Of a stretch of 64,000 nucleotides of DNA, positions 1 through 9,112 are shown in pieces. A program made the translations under genes and the position numbers. Position 1 is the first letter of the stretch. Every line of letters starts with the position of its first letter. Source of the DNA: Candidatus Pacearchaeota archaeon (lineage in GTDB: Archaea > Nanoarchaeota > Nanoarchaeia > Pacearchaeales > GW2011-AR1); contig NZAS01000186.1 in the NCBI GenBank assembly GCA_002686195.1, positions 1-64,000 of the forward strand, given 5' to 3'. Below the pieces are notes generated by a model. That model did no database searches and was not told the DNA's origin. It saw only the letters and a list, made by a program, of their open reading frames with translations.

Positions 1-1
1 G

Positions 2-796
2 ACAGGCGCTACGTCGATCACCTCCAATGCGTTTGTTGGGGATATCACGGGCAACGTCACCGGCAACTGCTCGGGTACCGCGGCTACCGTAACCACCGCA
101 GCGCAAACCAACATAACGTCCCTCGGGACCCTAACGTCCCTCGCGGTGGACAACATAGGTATTAATGGAAATACCATCCAGGCAAGCTCAGGCGCTGTAA
201 ACATCACGCCCGCGGCTGGTTCTGCCATCGTTCTTGATAGCACGATCAACGTTGACGCCGGTGTGGTTACAGGCGCTACGGCGGTCACCACCCAGACACT
301 GGAGGCTACCACCAGTGTGACAGTGGATAGGGCGCACTCAAACACGCTGGGGTACCACGCCTCGAGCTTTACAACTCACGAGGACAACTCCACTACTGTT
401 GGCCAAATGGTCTACATGAAGGAGTCCGCGACCATAAGTGGCCAACCGATCCCCGTTCTGGCCACAGCGGCTTCCGACAACGAGACCAAAGCCTACGGGG
501 TCATGGGTGTGTTGGTGACTGCGTCCACAGGCGACGACAGCACCGCGGCGGACGCTGTGGTGTGCACCATGGGGTTCGCTAGGGCCAAGTGCAAAGACGA
601 CGGCAGCGGCTCCGCTATCGACGTGGGTACTCCCATGTACCTCAGCACATCTGGAGCCATAACCCAAACCGCGCCGGTGTCTGGGTTCAGCGTACGCATT
701 GGCCACGTTGCACAGAAGTATTCAGAAGATGGCAGCGGCACCGCAGCGGATATGGTGGTCCTCCTGAACATTGGCGAGACCGTAGACCTCGCCTAG
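2..796 (+). CDS. Tail fibre protein, C-terminal part (cut by window edge)
   Basis: The reading frame is open from base 2 with no start in view, so the N-terminus lies to the left. The visible part is rich in T, G, N, V and A with a fibre-type repeat (FVGDITGNVTG at about bases 32-64), typical of beta-structured phage fibres. The last ~125 residues (from VGQMVYM) form a distinct domain with alternating G-V-x-V and L-Y-L-S patterns, ending in DMVVLLNIGETVDL. A similar domain ends the fibre at 52989-55610, and a relative makes up much of the 881-1564 product. Role inferred: receptor-binding or fibre-tip protein outside the virion. A GTG at 146 could be an internal start, but the upstream frame reads as fibre sequence. 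Confidence 0.8.
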   Translation, partial: TGATSITSNAFVGDITGNVTGNCSGTAATVTTAAQTNITSLGTLTSLAVDNIGINGNTIQASSGAVNITPAAGSAIVLDSTINVDAGVVTGATAVTTQTLEATTSVTVDRAHSNTLGYHASSFTTHEDNSTTVGQMVYMKESATISGQPIPVLATAASDNETKAYGVMGVLVTASTGDDSTAADAVVCTMGFARAKCKDDGSGSAIDVGTPMYLSTSGAITQTAPVSGFSVRIGHVAQKYSEDGSGTAADMVVLLNIGETVDLA

Positions 797-824
797 AGCG
801 TAGCCAAACTGGTCTAAGGTTCGT

Positions 825-866
825 ATACTGGGCCCCGGGGTGCTAAAGCGCTCCGGGGTTCAGTAT
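825..866. terminator. Long hairpin between fibre and next gene
   Basis: A 19-base arm at 825-843 pairs with 848-866 around a TAAA loop, allowing several G-U pairs. It fills most of the 84-base gap between two plus-strand structural genes. It lacks a long T run, so it may be a terminator, an RNA processing site or both. Confidence 0.55.
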
Positions 867-880
867 TTAGAGGGTGTTTA

Positions 881-1564
881 ATGTCCAAAGACACTGAGAT
901 ATATCTGGACGGGGGCAAGCGTAAGCAGCGCACAACCTCGGACAACATAGAAGACTTCGCCTTCAAGTCCGGAGTCGCCGTGGGGGACATGGTGAAGGTG
1001 GCCAGCGACGGGACGTTGTCCTTGGCCTCAGGCTCCGATGTGCCTGTCGGAGCGGTGTTTGAAACGACTTACGGCTCCAGTACGCGCGTGATAACCCACG
1101 GTGTAATAGAAAGCGTTCTTAGCAGCGCCACCCCGGGTACGTCGTACTACTTGAGCAACAGTGGCAGTAGTGGGAGCACTATATCCGACTCGACCATCAG
1201 TAACACTGTGGTGGGGTTTGCCAAGTCATCGTCGGACTTGTTTGTAAATATAACGACGACCTCGTTCAACTCCATTCTTACGTTTGGTTCTACCGATGCT
1301 ACTCCCTCTGTTGCCGCTGGGAACCTCTTTAAAACCGGCGGGAGTGTTCAGTTCACTAATTTTGATGATGGGGCCGCAGGCCAGATTATCACGATAATCG
1401 CTGAACACAGTGTATACTTCGATGTCACGGACACCAATCTTAAGGGCGGATCGACAAATATTACCTGCGCGAGTGGCGACGTAACGACGTGGGTATTCGA
1501 CGGTACCAACTGGTACCTGATGAATTTTATGGACCAGAGCGCCAACTTGAGCGCTGGACATTAG
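881..1564 (+). CDS. Fibre-associated structural protein
   Basis: 227 residues, preceded by AGAGGGTGTTTA before the ATG. Rich in S, T, G, V and D with alternating beta-type pattern. Residues ~25-115 (GVAVGDMVKV, VPVGAVFET, YYLSNSGSSG, VVGFAKSSSDL) resemble the terminal domain of the fibre genes at 2-796 and 52989-55610. The C-terminal half (SVYFDVTDT, GDVTTWVFDGTNWYL) resembles phage fibre or appendage beta domains ending in a 'WVFDGTNWYL' type strand. Probably a second fibre or tip component; exact role unknown. Confidence 0.6.
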   Translation: MSKDTEIYLDGGKRKQRTTSDNIEDFAFKSGVAVGDMVKVASDGTLSLASGSDVPVGAVFETTYGSSTRVITHGVIESVLSSATPGTSYYLSNSGSSGSTISDSTISNTVVGFAKSSSDLFVNITTTSFNSILTFGSTDATPSVAAGNLFKTGGSVQFTNFDDGAAGQIITIIAEHSVYFDVTDTNLKGGSTNITCASGDVTTWVFDGTNWYLMNFMDQSANLSAGH

Positions 1565-1577
1565 AGGCCCGATGTAA

Positions 1578-1946
1578 ATGGTTAGAGCAGCTAAAAAAGT
1601 AAAGCGTCGGAAGTCCTCTGAGCTGGGCCTCGGAGATGCCATCACACGCCTCACGGATGTGTTGTTTAAGATACGGGCTACGCCTAAGTCGCAAGTCAAC
1701 GACCGTCTGGAGTTTGAAAAGGAGTCTCTTACGCGCGCGTTGAACATTTTCACCGTGGATTTGGGATTCGAATGTCGCTTCGATCCCAATGAAGATGTGT
1801 ACAAAGCTGCAGAAGAAGCGGATGGAGCCACGCCTTTGGAGCTCATCAAAGCAGGGTCCACGACCTCCTGTTGCCGCATACTCTCCACCGACCACAGCCG
1901 CCAACCAGACAACAAGCCCAAACGAGGACGACCGCGAAACCGATGA
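1578..1946 (+). CDS. Hypothetical protein with C-terminal AT-hook-like motif
   Basis: 122 residues, not recognised. Basic N-terminus (VRAAKKVKRRK), predicted helical middle, and a C-terminal tail PKRGRPRNR containing the GRP core flanked by basic residues that defines AT-hooks. The tail could let the protein touch DNA, but the motif is short and can arise by chance. The stop overlaps the next start (ATGA at 1943-1946), indicating translational coupling to the membrane protein downstream. Confidence 0.55.
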   Translation: MVRAAKKVKRRKSSELGLGDAITRLTDVLFKIRATPKSQVNDRLEFEKESLTRALNIFTVDLGFECRFDPNEDVYKAAEEADGATPLELIKAGSTTSCCRILSTDHSRQPDNKPKRGRPRNR

Positions 1947-2260
1947 CTATGAACGACTTCCTGTTTTTTACCTGCGTAGCCTACGGGCTTACGTTCATGA
2001 TCAAAGACGCGCTACTGTTTAAGTTCGTACGCGAACCGCTGCGCGAAAGATCGGAATTCTTCTCCAGCCTTTTCTCCTGCTCTTTCTGCGTAGGAACCTG
2101 GAGTGGGATACTGCTGGCGTTAGCTGATGCGCAGTTCCAGGGGAGCTGGGACCCCAAGATTGTCGGTTATACCGTGATCAAATGGGCGTTGGCGGCTGCG
2201 ACAGTCAGCTTTGTGCTGGATTTGCTCACGCAAAAGCTAGAGCAGAGCTTGGATAGCTAG
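1943..2260 (+). CDS. DUF1360-like small membrane protein
   Basis: 105 residues counted from the ATG at 1943, chosen because it overlaps the upstream stop as ATGA. An in-frame ATG at 1949 is the alternative. Starts with a hydrophobic segment (NDFLFFTCVAYGLTFMI) and carries CSFCVGTWSG, matching the C-x-x-C-x-G-x-W pattern of the DUF1360/YjcA family, then a second membrane segment (VIKWALAAATVSFVLDLL). Function of the family is unknown. Its place among virion genes is odd for a membrane protein. Confidence 0.65.
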   Translation: MTMNDFLFFTCVAYGLTFMIKDALLFKFVREPLRERSEFFSSLFSCSFCVGTWSGILLALADAQFQGSWDPKIVGYTVIKWALAAATVSFVLDLLTQKLEQSLDS

Positions 2261-2286
2261 CACGTACGCAATATCTTTAGAGTACT

Positions 2287-3219
2287 ATGGCGAACCTCGT
2301 ATCTTCGATAACGCAGCCCACGGGCAGAACGTTTTTTTCGTTTCTAAGGCGGAACTCCGACGAGTTCTACTGGGACACCGACGATAGCGAATTCTCCACA
2401 GTAGATCTGGGCACTGCCAATGAAGCAACCCGAGAACCCTACCGGGTAACGTACGCGGAAGACCCCGACGTCGATGGTAAGTACGACTGGACCATTGACG
2501 TAACGGACTTCCTAAACGGTTCCTACACCTACGTATCCCAAGAGCTCATAGGGGAAACTGAGTACGACGAGGTACTCGCAAAGACAATCACCATCACAAA
2601 CGGCGCTGTTGTCGGTGGACTTCTATCCGCCAGCCTCACCCACACCGCCGGAAAAACCCTGTTCAGCTTCGTCAAGCGCGTAAAGGACGGGTTGTACTGG
2701 AATACGGACACAGAGTCTTTCGACCTCTTCGATGTCAGCACCGCAGTGGAGGCTACGCGCGCAGACTTTAGGGTGGCGTTCGCAGAAGATCCCGCAGGCA
2801 CGTACTCTTGGACGTTGGATGTCTCGGCGTGGAACGCTGGGTTCTACACGCTGTCCACTAGAGAGCTAGCGGGGACCACAGAGATAGTTGCCGGTGAAGA
2901 CTCCACAGTCCTAGTAAGTGGCGGTGAGGTCACTGAGGGCATCGCGTTAGGGGAAGTGGGTATAAACCACGACACCGGTGGAGATGACAACCTTCAGTAC
3001 GTAGAGGCTAACGGAGATGGAATCGAAGACGCCATTATCCGGCTGTACCTCAAAGCAGATTATGATGCAGGCAGCCTAGATGTTATCAAAGGTGTCAGCA
3101 TGACCAACGCGGATGGGCGTTGGCAGACACCAGTGTTCTTGGGAGTTGGTAACACCTATACCGTTGTGTTTACCAAGATAGGGTCTTTCGGTCCTGACAC
3201 ATTAGAGGTGACCATCTAA
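2287..3219 (+). CDS. Virion structural protein with two internal repeats
   Basis: 310 residues. Two ~100-residue copies of one domain lie in tandem: FFSFLRR..FYWDTD..YDWTIDV in the first and LFSFVKR..LYWNTD..YSWTLDV in the second. They are followed by an ~80-residue Ig-like beta domain (IIRLYLKADYDAG, GRWQTPVFLGVGNTYTVVF). Such modular beta domains are usual in tail or neck decorations. Overlaps the next gene by one base (TAATG). Specific role not identifiable. Confidence 0.6.
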   Translation: MANLVSSITQPTGRTFFSFLRRNSDEFYWDTDDSEFSTVDLGTANEATREPYRVTYAEDPDVDGKYDWTIDVTDFLNGSYTYVSQELIGETEYDEVLAKTITITNGAVVGGLLSASLTHTAGKTLFSFVKRVKDGLYWNTDTESFDLFDVSTAVEATRADFRVAFAEDPAGTYSWTLDVSAWNAGFYTLSTRELAGTTEIVAGEDSTVLVSGGEVTEGIALGEVGINHDTGGDDNLQYVEANGDGIEDAIIRLYLKADYDAGSLDVIKGVSMTNADGRWQTPVFLGVGNTYTVVFTKIGSFGPDTLEVTI

Positions 3220-3689
3220 TGGCCGTTACCGGAACACCCGTAGTAGCTGCCGCAGCTAACACCATAACTGCTACAGAGATGCGCGAGTTCCTGCGGGACT
3301 ACGCAGTGCAGAACCCGTTGTTGGACACTGTGGAGTTTTCAGACACTGAGTTTACAACGGCCATAGATCGTGCCGTGGACCACGCCAACGTAATATCCCG
3401 GGCAACAACGTGGGCCGCCGCCAACTTCCCAAACAAGTACGCGCTGCTCATAGGCGCTGCCCAGTACATCCTGCAATCTGAAGCTTTCCGCCAGGTCCGA
3501 AATCAGGCTACGTACCAAGATGGAAACATCCAGCCTATCGGCATAGACGACAAGCAAGCGGCTTACCTAGGTATGTCGCAAGCGTTGAAGCAGGAATACA
3601 TCCAACTTGTCACGTCTATAAAGATAGCTGAGAACATGTCGGTCAGGGGTTCCCTAGCTTCACCCGTAGGTAACCGGTGGTGGCGGTAG
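3219..3689 (+). CDS. Hypothetical structural protein, possible neck component
   Basis: 156 residues, mostly helical (FLRDYAVQNPLLDTVEFSDTEFTTAIDRAVDHAN; NKYALLIGAAQYILQSEAF). The length, helical content and position two to three genes before the sheath fit head-tail connector or neck proteins of myoviruses, but no diagnostic motif is seen. Start ATG shares its first base with the upstream TAA stop. The next gene starts directly after its stop, so the run 2287-4463 is tightly coupled. Confidence 0.5.
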   Translation: MAVTGTPVVAAAANTITATEMREFLRDYAVQNPLLDTVEFSDTEFTTAIDRAVDHANVISRATTWAAANFPNKYALLIGAAQYILQSEAFRQVRNQATYQDGNIQPIGIDDKQAAYLGMSQALKQEYIQLVTSIKIAENMSVRGSLASPVGNRWWR

Positions 3690-4463
3690 ATGATCCCCAC
3701 TGTAACCAAAGTCACCCCCATATACCCTAGCCAGAATTTCATTCAGTGGACGTTGGATGACCCCAACAACGTTCTTCAATACTTTGATGTGCTTAGGGCT
3801 GGCTCCCCTGCGGGCCCCTATAAAACCGTAGCGCCCCAAGTACTGGAGGACGTGTACCACTACACAGACAAGTCTCCGCACAACTACGGGCTGACGACCA
3901 AGATCTGGTATGTGATCCGCGCGGTTCCCAAGTCTGGCTCCATCAATGCCACCCTTAGCGAACCCCGGTCTGCCAAAGCCTCGAGCTCAGGTACTCTGCA
4001 GGACCGTATAGCTAGAAAAGCGCGCTACGACCTAAGCATCACCCTCAAACGCCTTAATGGCGTAGAGCTGGTTATCCTAAAGCGCAAACGTTTCGGTACT
4101 CGCTGCTCCACCTGCTACAACCCATCGACCAAAGATGTATTGTTGTCGCATTGCAGTGAGTGCTACGGAACATCGTTTACAGGTGGGTACCATACCGGCG
4201 TTACCGTCTTCGGACGTATAGATCCCTCGGTGGTTCAGGCAGCGTTTGACCGCACCGGTGATACTGAGACGGCGGTGAACGGCATAACGATGCTGGACTA
4301 CCCAGAAGTAGAGCCGGATGATATCGTAGTAGAAAGGGAAACAAATAGGCGCTTCATAGTTAAGCGTAAGATACCTACGGAAGGTAGGCGCATTCTTGTG
4401 CATCAAGATTTGCAGGTGTCAGAATTGAGCCGATCAGCAGTAGAGTACACGGTAACAATCTAG
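3690..4463 (+). CDS. Structural protein with FnIII-like and zinc-knuckle parts
   Basis: 257 residues. Residues ~1-90 have a fibronectin-III-like pattern (IQWTLDDPNNVLQYFDVLRAGSPAGPYKTV ... WYVIRAVPKSGS). Residues ~130-165 hold two Cys pairs (RCSTCYNP ... HCSECYG) spaced like a zinc-stabilised knuckle, followed by VFGRID and a C-terminal beta region. Probably a neck or tail-completion component in the chain leading to the sheath gene; inference from position and fold only. Confidence 0.5.
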   Translation: MIPTVTKVTPIYPSQNFIQWTLDDPNNVLQYFDVLRAGSPAGPYKTVAPQVLEDVYHYTDKSPHNYGLTTKIWYVIRAVPKSGSINATLSEPRSAKASSSGTLQDRIARKARYDLSITLKRLNGVELVILKRKRFGTRCSTCYNPSTKDVLLSHCSECYGTSFTGGYHTGVTVFGRIDPSVVQAAFDRTGDTETAVNGITMLDYPEVEPDDIVVERETNRRFIVKRKIPTEGRRILVHQDLQVSELSRSAVEYTVTI

Positions 4464-4465
4464 GC

Positions 4466-5098
4466 ATGGCTAATAACGCACTGGTATTTTCCAAGTCCCC
4501 CCTAGATATACTGGGTATCTACCTCAGTATTTTGCGGCATCGATTTTCATTCAACCTTCCCGATGATTTCCCCTGGGTTTGGACAGAGGATCCGGCCACC
4601 TCGAAGATCTTTATCGAGATAGGCGCGGGCGATGAAGTCCAGCTAAAGGATGTCCGGCCCGCTTTGTATGTGGACAGGAGTCCCTTCATATTTCCCAAGG
4701 TTGTTCTGGGAGATTACGCCGGGGAACACCGGCCTAGCGGCTACAAGGCTTTTTATTCCACCGCCACGGGACAAATAAACGTGGACCTTGTGTCCAAAAA
4801 CAGAGGCGAGAGTGCGATCTTGGCGGAGATAGTTCAAAGTTTTATTCTTATGACAGCGGACTTAATCCTAAGTAAATACTCCTTTAGGGACGTAACGCCG
4901 GTCACTTTGGGGGGCACTGAAGTCTGGGAAAAGGATAATAGGCTTTTCAATACGCGCGTAACTTCCCAGATTTCATATGACGTCAGGTGGGCAATAACGC
5001 CTGAGGCAGGTAAGATAGCCCAAGTTATTGGGCAGTTCGATAACGAGGCGCACGCACAAGCAATACACGATTTAGCTTTAACTTCGTTGAACCGCTGA
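4466..5098 (+). CDS. Putative tail terminator / sheath-completion protein
   Basis: 210 residues of mixed alpha/beta, not recognised by a strong motif. It sits immediately before the sheath gene, the usual place for the tail terminator (T4 gp15/gp3-like) in contractile-tail modules, and its size suits that role. Visible features: N-terminal helix LDILGIYLSILRHRF, beta strands around SKIFIEIGAG and KAFYSTATGQINVDLV, and C-terminal segment YDVRWAITPEAG. Assignment is by synteny. Confidence 0.45.
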   Translation: MANNALVFSKSPLDILGIYLSILRHRFSFNLPDDFPWVWTEDPATSKIFIEIGAGDEVQLKDVRPALYVDRSPFIFPKVVLGDYAGEHRPSGYKAFYSTATGQINVDLVSKNRGESAILAEIVQSFILMTADLILSKYSFRDVTPVTLGGTEVWEKDNRLFNTRVTSQISYDVRWAITPEAGKIAQVIGQFDNEAHAQAIHDLALTSLNR

Positions 5099-5168
5099 CC
5101 TTGTCAGAGCTCTACGTTGCTATATTATTGAATAGTCAGGACACTGTGGTTCCTCAGGAGCGTATTCT

Positions 5169-7544
5169 ATGGCCCGCCCGCATGTAGAAATCACACAGGC
5201 CGTCGCGACGGTCAACATTGTAACGCCAGACCCCGTGCAGGAAACCTGCATCGTAGGGCCCGCGTACCATATAAACGACTACCCGGATGACAAGACCGTC
5301 GGTGTACACCAGTACGGTAACACAGGCGGTTTTGGTGATTCCAAGTTTGTCGTAGCGGCTGCTTTCTCGCACGCCATCGAGGTCATTCCCTACAGCACCT
5401 TTGACTTTGATTCGGGCAAGCACGTCGTGGACATTACGTCAGTCCACAAGCCCAAAGTCTTCATGGAGGACCCCTACGCGGTCATCAAGGAAGCGGCCGA
5501 AGCTGATTGGGTGATCTCCACAGCAAACGGCGCAACCAACGTCTTTACCAGCGACTCAGCGGACATTGGAGCTACCCTGCAAGACTCCGCAGGGGTCAAT
5601 AGCGGGACCAACAAAGACACCGCCATAGTTGCTTCTTTGATGCCGCAAGTTTTACATGACGCGGACGCTGCGTTTCTGACGCTGCCCGCAGGGTTGGTAG
5701 TCGGTGACAAGGTTGATTTCTCCCCCGTTGGCGGTATTGGAGGTGGCGATGACAAAACCTACGTCATTCGTGCCATAATTGATGACAACCACCTGCACCT
5801 GACAGACGACGCTGGTGGCTCTCTAAATGACATGGAAGGTGTTATAGACCCTGCGGCACACCACTATAGGATCACCAACAACGCTGGCAATGTAAACAAG
5901 ATCGTTGTTGACGCCGACCGCGGTAAGCGTATCCGACATACGCCCGTGGAGCTGGTGGTCCACAAAGTGGTCACCTCTTCCGGTGCCGCGGTCTTCCATT
6001 CCGTTAGCAACACGCTAGTTCAGACAGGGGCGCACGACGATAGCGGCGCTCGAGTACGGTTTGAGCGTAAGTTGACGCCTCCCAACGGCGACACCGGGTT
6101 CGAGATCGCTGCTGGACAGATCGACGGTACGGACGCTGACAGCATCGACACCGCCCTTGACCTGACGATCAGCGGTTACAAGATTGCTCGTGCAAAAGCG
6201 TACGTAGAGTACCGCGCGATCATCAACAACCTGGCAGACTACATGACCTTTGCCTCGGAGCCCGCTACGGGCTTCGCGGACATCGGTCGAGTTGACTCCC
6301 GCAACCCGCTGGCAATGGGCGTGGCCATCTCGTTGGCCAACTCGGGCGGGTCCAAGGTGAGCGCCTTCGCTGTAGCCACCGATGACACCGCGGGGTACAC
6401 CGCAGTACGGGCCAAGCTCAACTCGCATGGGACTGTGTACTGCGTGGTACCCATGTCCAACGACCTCTCCAACGTCATTGTTCCCATGAAAAATGACGCA
6501 GAGGCGCTGGCGCTGCCCGGCAAGTCCAAGTACCGGCTCATCCTGGGGTCCGCCAAGGAATTGCCGACCATCAAGTACGTCGGTCCTTCTTTGGGCGGTG
6601 AAACAGACACCGGCACCTTTGACGCGGCTAACCTCACAGACGACGACGCCACGTTTATCACTGATGGCGTGGTCTCCGGCGACAGCATCGTAATCACTGC
6701 TGACACGGGACTAACAGACGCTGGGGATGCCGTGGTTTTCCCGGCTACCTACTTCGTGGACTCCGTAGTCAGTGAGAACACCGTCACGGTTAAAGACGCT
6801 GGCGGCGCAGCTGCCGGAGCCTTCGCAGCCAGTTCTGAGACCGCCACGTACACCATTCAGCGCTCCATCGCTACGAGCGCTGCCTTGCAGGCTACGGAGC
6901 TTCTCGCAACGATCAAGAGTGCTGCCAGCCCCCGGTTGGTCATGACCTACCCTGCTACATGCACGGCACGGGGGTTCACCGATCAGCCGGGGTACTACTT
7001 GTCAGCTGCTCTAGGTGGTTTGATTGCGGGACAGCAGCCCCATCGCCCCAAGAACAACACAGGTGTTGCGGGCATCACACAGATTTTCGACTCCAATCTT
7101 CACTTTGATTACGACCAAATCGATTCCCTGGGTGACGGTGGATACGCCGTGTTCACACAGGATTCCTTGTCCGGTCTTCCGTACATCGTTCACCAGGTAA
7201 CCACCGGGGTTATCACGTACGGCCTGGCAGCCCAGGAGTTCTCAGAGATCAGTGTGGTTAACAACTTTGACTACGTTTCCAACTTCTTCAAGGGACGCAT
7301 GACTCCCTACGTAGGTCTTTGGAACGTGATCCCAGAAGCGTTTGGCTCTCTAAGAACCTCCTTAAACTCCGCAATTTTAGATCTTAAGGGACGGTCCGCC
7401 ACCCGCATAGGTTCCCCGCTCATCTCGGGTACCATCAACTCCATTGCGCAATCAGCAACGGATGCGGGAACGGTAGAGATTGATATCTCGGTCACCATAC
7501 CTAAGGTTTTGAACACCCTTAAGGTGAAACTGATTTCGTCTTAG
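5169..7544 (+). CDS. Contractile tail sheath protein
   Basis: 791 residues, preceded by CAGGAGCGTATTCT before ATG. The C-terminal third has the classic sheath layout: LVMTYPATCTARGF and YYLSAALGGLIAGQQPHR (core domain), then VVNNFDYVSNFFKGRMTP and a last domain, GLWNVIPEAFGSLRTSLNSA through VEIDISVTIPKVLNTLKV, which forms the inter-subunit handshake in known sheaths. The middle ~250 residues are inserted surface domains rich in T, D and A. It forms the outer contractile tube. It is the first large gene after a 70-base gap that includes an AT-rich stretch (TATATTATTGAATAG) that could hold a promoter. Confidence 0.93.
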   Translation: MARPHVEITQAVATVNIVTPDPVQETCIVGPAYHINDYPDDKTVGVHQYGNTGGFGDSKFVVAAAFSHAIEVIPYSTFDFDSGKHVVDITSVHKPKVFMEDPYAVIKEAAEADWVISTANGATNVFTSDSADIGATLQDSAGVNSGTNKDTAIVASLMPQVLHDADAAFLTLPAGLVVGDKVDFSPVGGIGGGDDKTYVIRAIIDDNHLHLTDDAGGSLNDMEGVIDPAAHHYRITNNAGNVNKIVVDADRGKRIRHTPVELVVHKVVTSSGAAVFHSVSNTLVQTGAHDDSGARVRFERKLTPPNGDTGFEIAAGQIDGTDADSIDTALDLTISGYKIARAKAYVEYRAIINNLADYMTFASEPATGFADIGRVDSRNPLAMGVAISLANSGGSKVSAFAVATDDTAGYTAVRAKLNSHGTVYCVVPMSNDLSNVIVPMKNDAEALALPGKSKYRLILGSAKELPTIKYVGPSLGGETDTGTFDAANLTDDDATFITDGVVSGDSIVITADTGLTDAGDAVVFPATYFVDSVVSENTVTVKDAGGAAAGAFAASSETATYTIQRSIATSAALQATELLATIKSAASPRLVMTYPATCTARGFTDQPGYYLSAALGGLIAGQQPHRPKNNTGVAGITQIFDSNLHFDYDQIDSLGDGGYAVFTQDSLSGLPYIVHQVTTGVITYGLAAQEFSEISVVNNFDYVSNFFKGRMTPYVGLWNVIPEAFGSLRTSLNSAILDLKGRSATRIGSPLISGTINSIAQSATDAGTVEIDISVTIPKVLNTLKVKLISS

Positions 7545-7607
7545 TCAGGGGGCCGTACGCATTATGAGAACTAAGTCTATGCAGATGCAGATGCAGGGGA
7601 CGTCCTA

Positions 7608-8315
7608 ATGGCTAATTCACCCACGACAAAAGTTGATAACTGGAAATACCAGGACAACTACGTTGAACGTATCATGGACAACGCCGCGTACACCGCAGCG
7701 CATCCGGATGATACCCTCGTGGTCATTGGTCCTCCGCGTTTAGGCATGGTTGATGACGGTCATGAGACTGCGGGGATCAAGGACACCCTGTACCCCGTAG
7801 GGATGCTTCAGGCATTCCAAGCTACGCAAAGCAAGCCCATCATGCCGATGCAGACCATCGGTTCTGGTAGGCAGTTTTTTGTGGCTAGCAAATCTGCAGT
7901 CGCTTGGCAGATGGGACGGCTGTTCGTGAAAGGCAAGAACCTTCTGCGCGCGTTGCACCAGAACGCTCATTCGGCGGGAGTGGATCTATCCACCTTCGAT
8001 GAGCCAGCGTTCCAAGAGAACGAGAACTACTTCGTCAACTTGGACTCCGAGCTGTTCCTGATTCCTTTTGGACTTGGTGTTCTGTTTCGGGACAAGTCAC
8101 ACAACCAGCTTGGCGGGTTCTACTTGGAACTCTGCGCCATCAACAACTGGTCTGTGGGTCTTAACGCAGGTCAAAATGTGATCATGGAAAACGTCGCTGG
8201 CATGTGCGATCGTCTCCTCCCCTGGCACTATGACACCAAATCCGCCGGCGGGGAAGGTCGCTCGACTGCGATAGACAAAGCCATCGGGTTTGATGACTTC
8301 GACGTAAATAGCTAG
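7608..8315 (+). CDS. Tail tube protein
   Basis: 235 residues, directly downstream of the sheath, as in nearly all myoviruses. Pattern KPIMPMQTIGSGRQFFVASKSAVAWQMGRL is typical of tube monomers (the loop that stacks between hexameric rings), and FFV/LFLIPFGLGVLF strands follow. AGGGGACGTCCTA precedes the ATG. Polymerises into the inner tube that delivers DNA. A hairpin terminator follows. No tape-measure gene is next to it, which is unusual; that gene must lie outside the window. Confidence 0.85.
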   Translation: MANSPTTKVDNWKYQDNYVERIMDNAAYTAAHPDDTLVVIGPPRLGMVDDGHETAGIKDTLYPVGMLQAFQATQSKPIMPMQTIGSGRQFFVASKSAVAWQMGRLFVKGKNLLRALHQNAHSAGVDLSTFDEPAFQENENYFVNLDSELFLIPFGLGVLFRDKSHNQLGGFYLELCAINNWSVGLNAGQNVIMENVAGMCDRLLPWHYDTKSAGGEGRSTAIDKAIGFDDFDVNS

Positions 8316-8339
8316 GTCTCACCAGGCTTTGTAAGCTAA

Positions 8340-8376
8340 AAACAAGCCGGGTCCCAAGGTGGGGCTCGGCTTGTTT
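8340..8376 (+). terminator. Rho-independent-type terminator after tube gene
   Basis: Arm AAACAAGCCGGGTCCC (8340-8355) pairs with GGGGCTCGGCTTGTTT (8361-8376) around AAGGT. The A-rich left flank and T-rich right arm make it able to act in both directions, which suits the convergent arrangement with the minus-strand genes that end at 8470. Confidence 0.85.
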
Positions 8377-8469
8377 ACTTGTTGGAACCGGGTACAGGGC
8401 TATGCTGCCTGGTGAGTACCCAATCCTCCTTTTTTAACACCCTCGCGTGCGTGCGCGCGTGCGAGGCTG

Positions 8470-8745
8470 CTATTCATACGTCGACCCTTCAGACCAGTAT
8501 TCTGCGACGCTCTCTTCTTTGTAGACGCGCACTTCTTGGCCACCAAGAACGCTGTCGATGTCGCCTTCATTGTAGTCCTCTAGGGTCTTTGCAAGCCGCT
8601 TCTTCTCAGCGTCGGCTTCAGCGTCGGTAGCCACCGGCACACTGGCCAGGGGGTGCCCTGTGTTGTACCACCAGCCCCCCTCCTCTCGGCCACCAAAGTG
8701 GCGCGTAACGATGTAAGCGTTAACGTAGATCAACTCTGCATTCAT
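8470..8745 (-). CDS. Hypothetical small protein (YVNAYIVTRHFGG type)
   Basis: 91 residues. Start chosen at the ATG that overlaps the upstream stop as ATGA and has AGGGGG six bases before it; an ATG two codons earlier is possible. Opens with AELIYVNAYIVTRHFGG, then GGWWYNTGHPLASVP, then an acidic helical C-terminal part. I do not recognise the family. Last gene of a five-gene run (9369 down to 8470) of small accessory genes. Confidence 0.6.
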   Translation of the reverse strand: MNAELIYVNAYIVTRHFGGREEGGWWYNTGHPLASVPVATDAEADAEKKRLAKTLEDYNEGDIDSVLGGQEVRVYKEESVAEYWSEGSTYE

Positions 8746-9104
8746 GGACATCCCCCTGCTTTGAGGCTGTCTACTACCCTCAGGCACGCGCCGGAACCTA
8801 CGTCCCGGTCGTAAAAGTACGCGCGTGTGAGAAGCACTCTGTCCCCGTCTTTTTTAAGGCCTACCTTGATAGGCCTTCCAAAGAGGTAGTCTGCGTAGAA
8901 AGGCGCTTCTTCGGGGTAGGTGTCTGCGTTTCGTACGCCCGCGTTATTCTCAGCTTTGGCCGCTTCGGGCGTAAGCTCTGCGGTAGTAGAAAGCGCCCTG
9001 CATAACGCCGTTGGCGCTACTCGGGATCCTTCGTATAGCGCGACTAGAAGCACCCAGGGGTTTATCCCTGTCACGTCTAGAGTGTCGGTGTGTTCGGATT
9101 CCAT
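8742..9104 (-). CDS. Hypothetical small protein
   Basis: 120 residues. Contains TGINPWVLLVALYEGSRVAPTALCRAL (helical) and YADYLFGRPIKVGLKKDGDRVLLTRAYFYDRDVG (beta-rich). No known family recognised. Starts 8 bases after the stop of the 31-residue membrane peptide and couples to the downstream gene by a 4-base overlap. Confidence 0.6.
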   Translation of the reverse strand: MESEHTDTLDVTGINPWVLLVALYEGSRVAPTALCRALSTTAELTPEAAKAENNAGVRNADTYPEEAPFYADYLFGRPIKVGLKKDGDRVLLTRAYFYDRDVGSGACLRVVDSLKAGGCP

Positions 9105-9112
9105 CGTTATAC

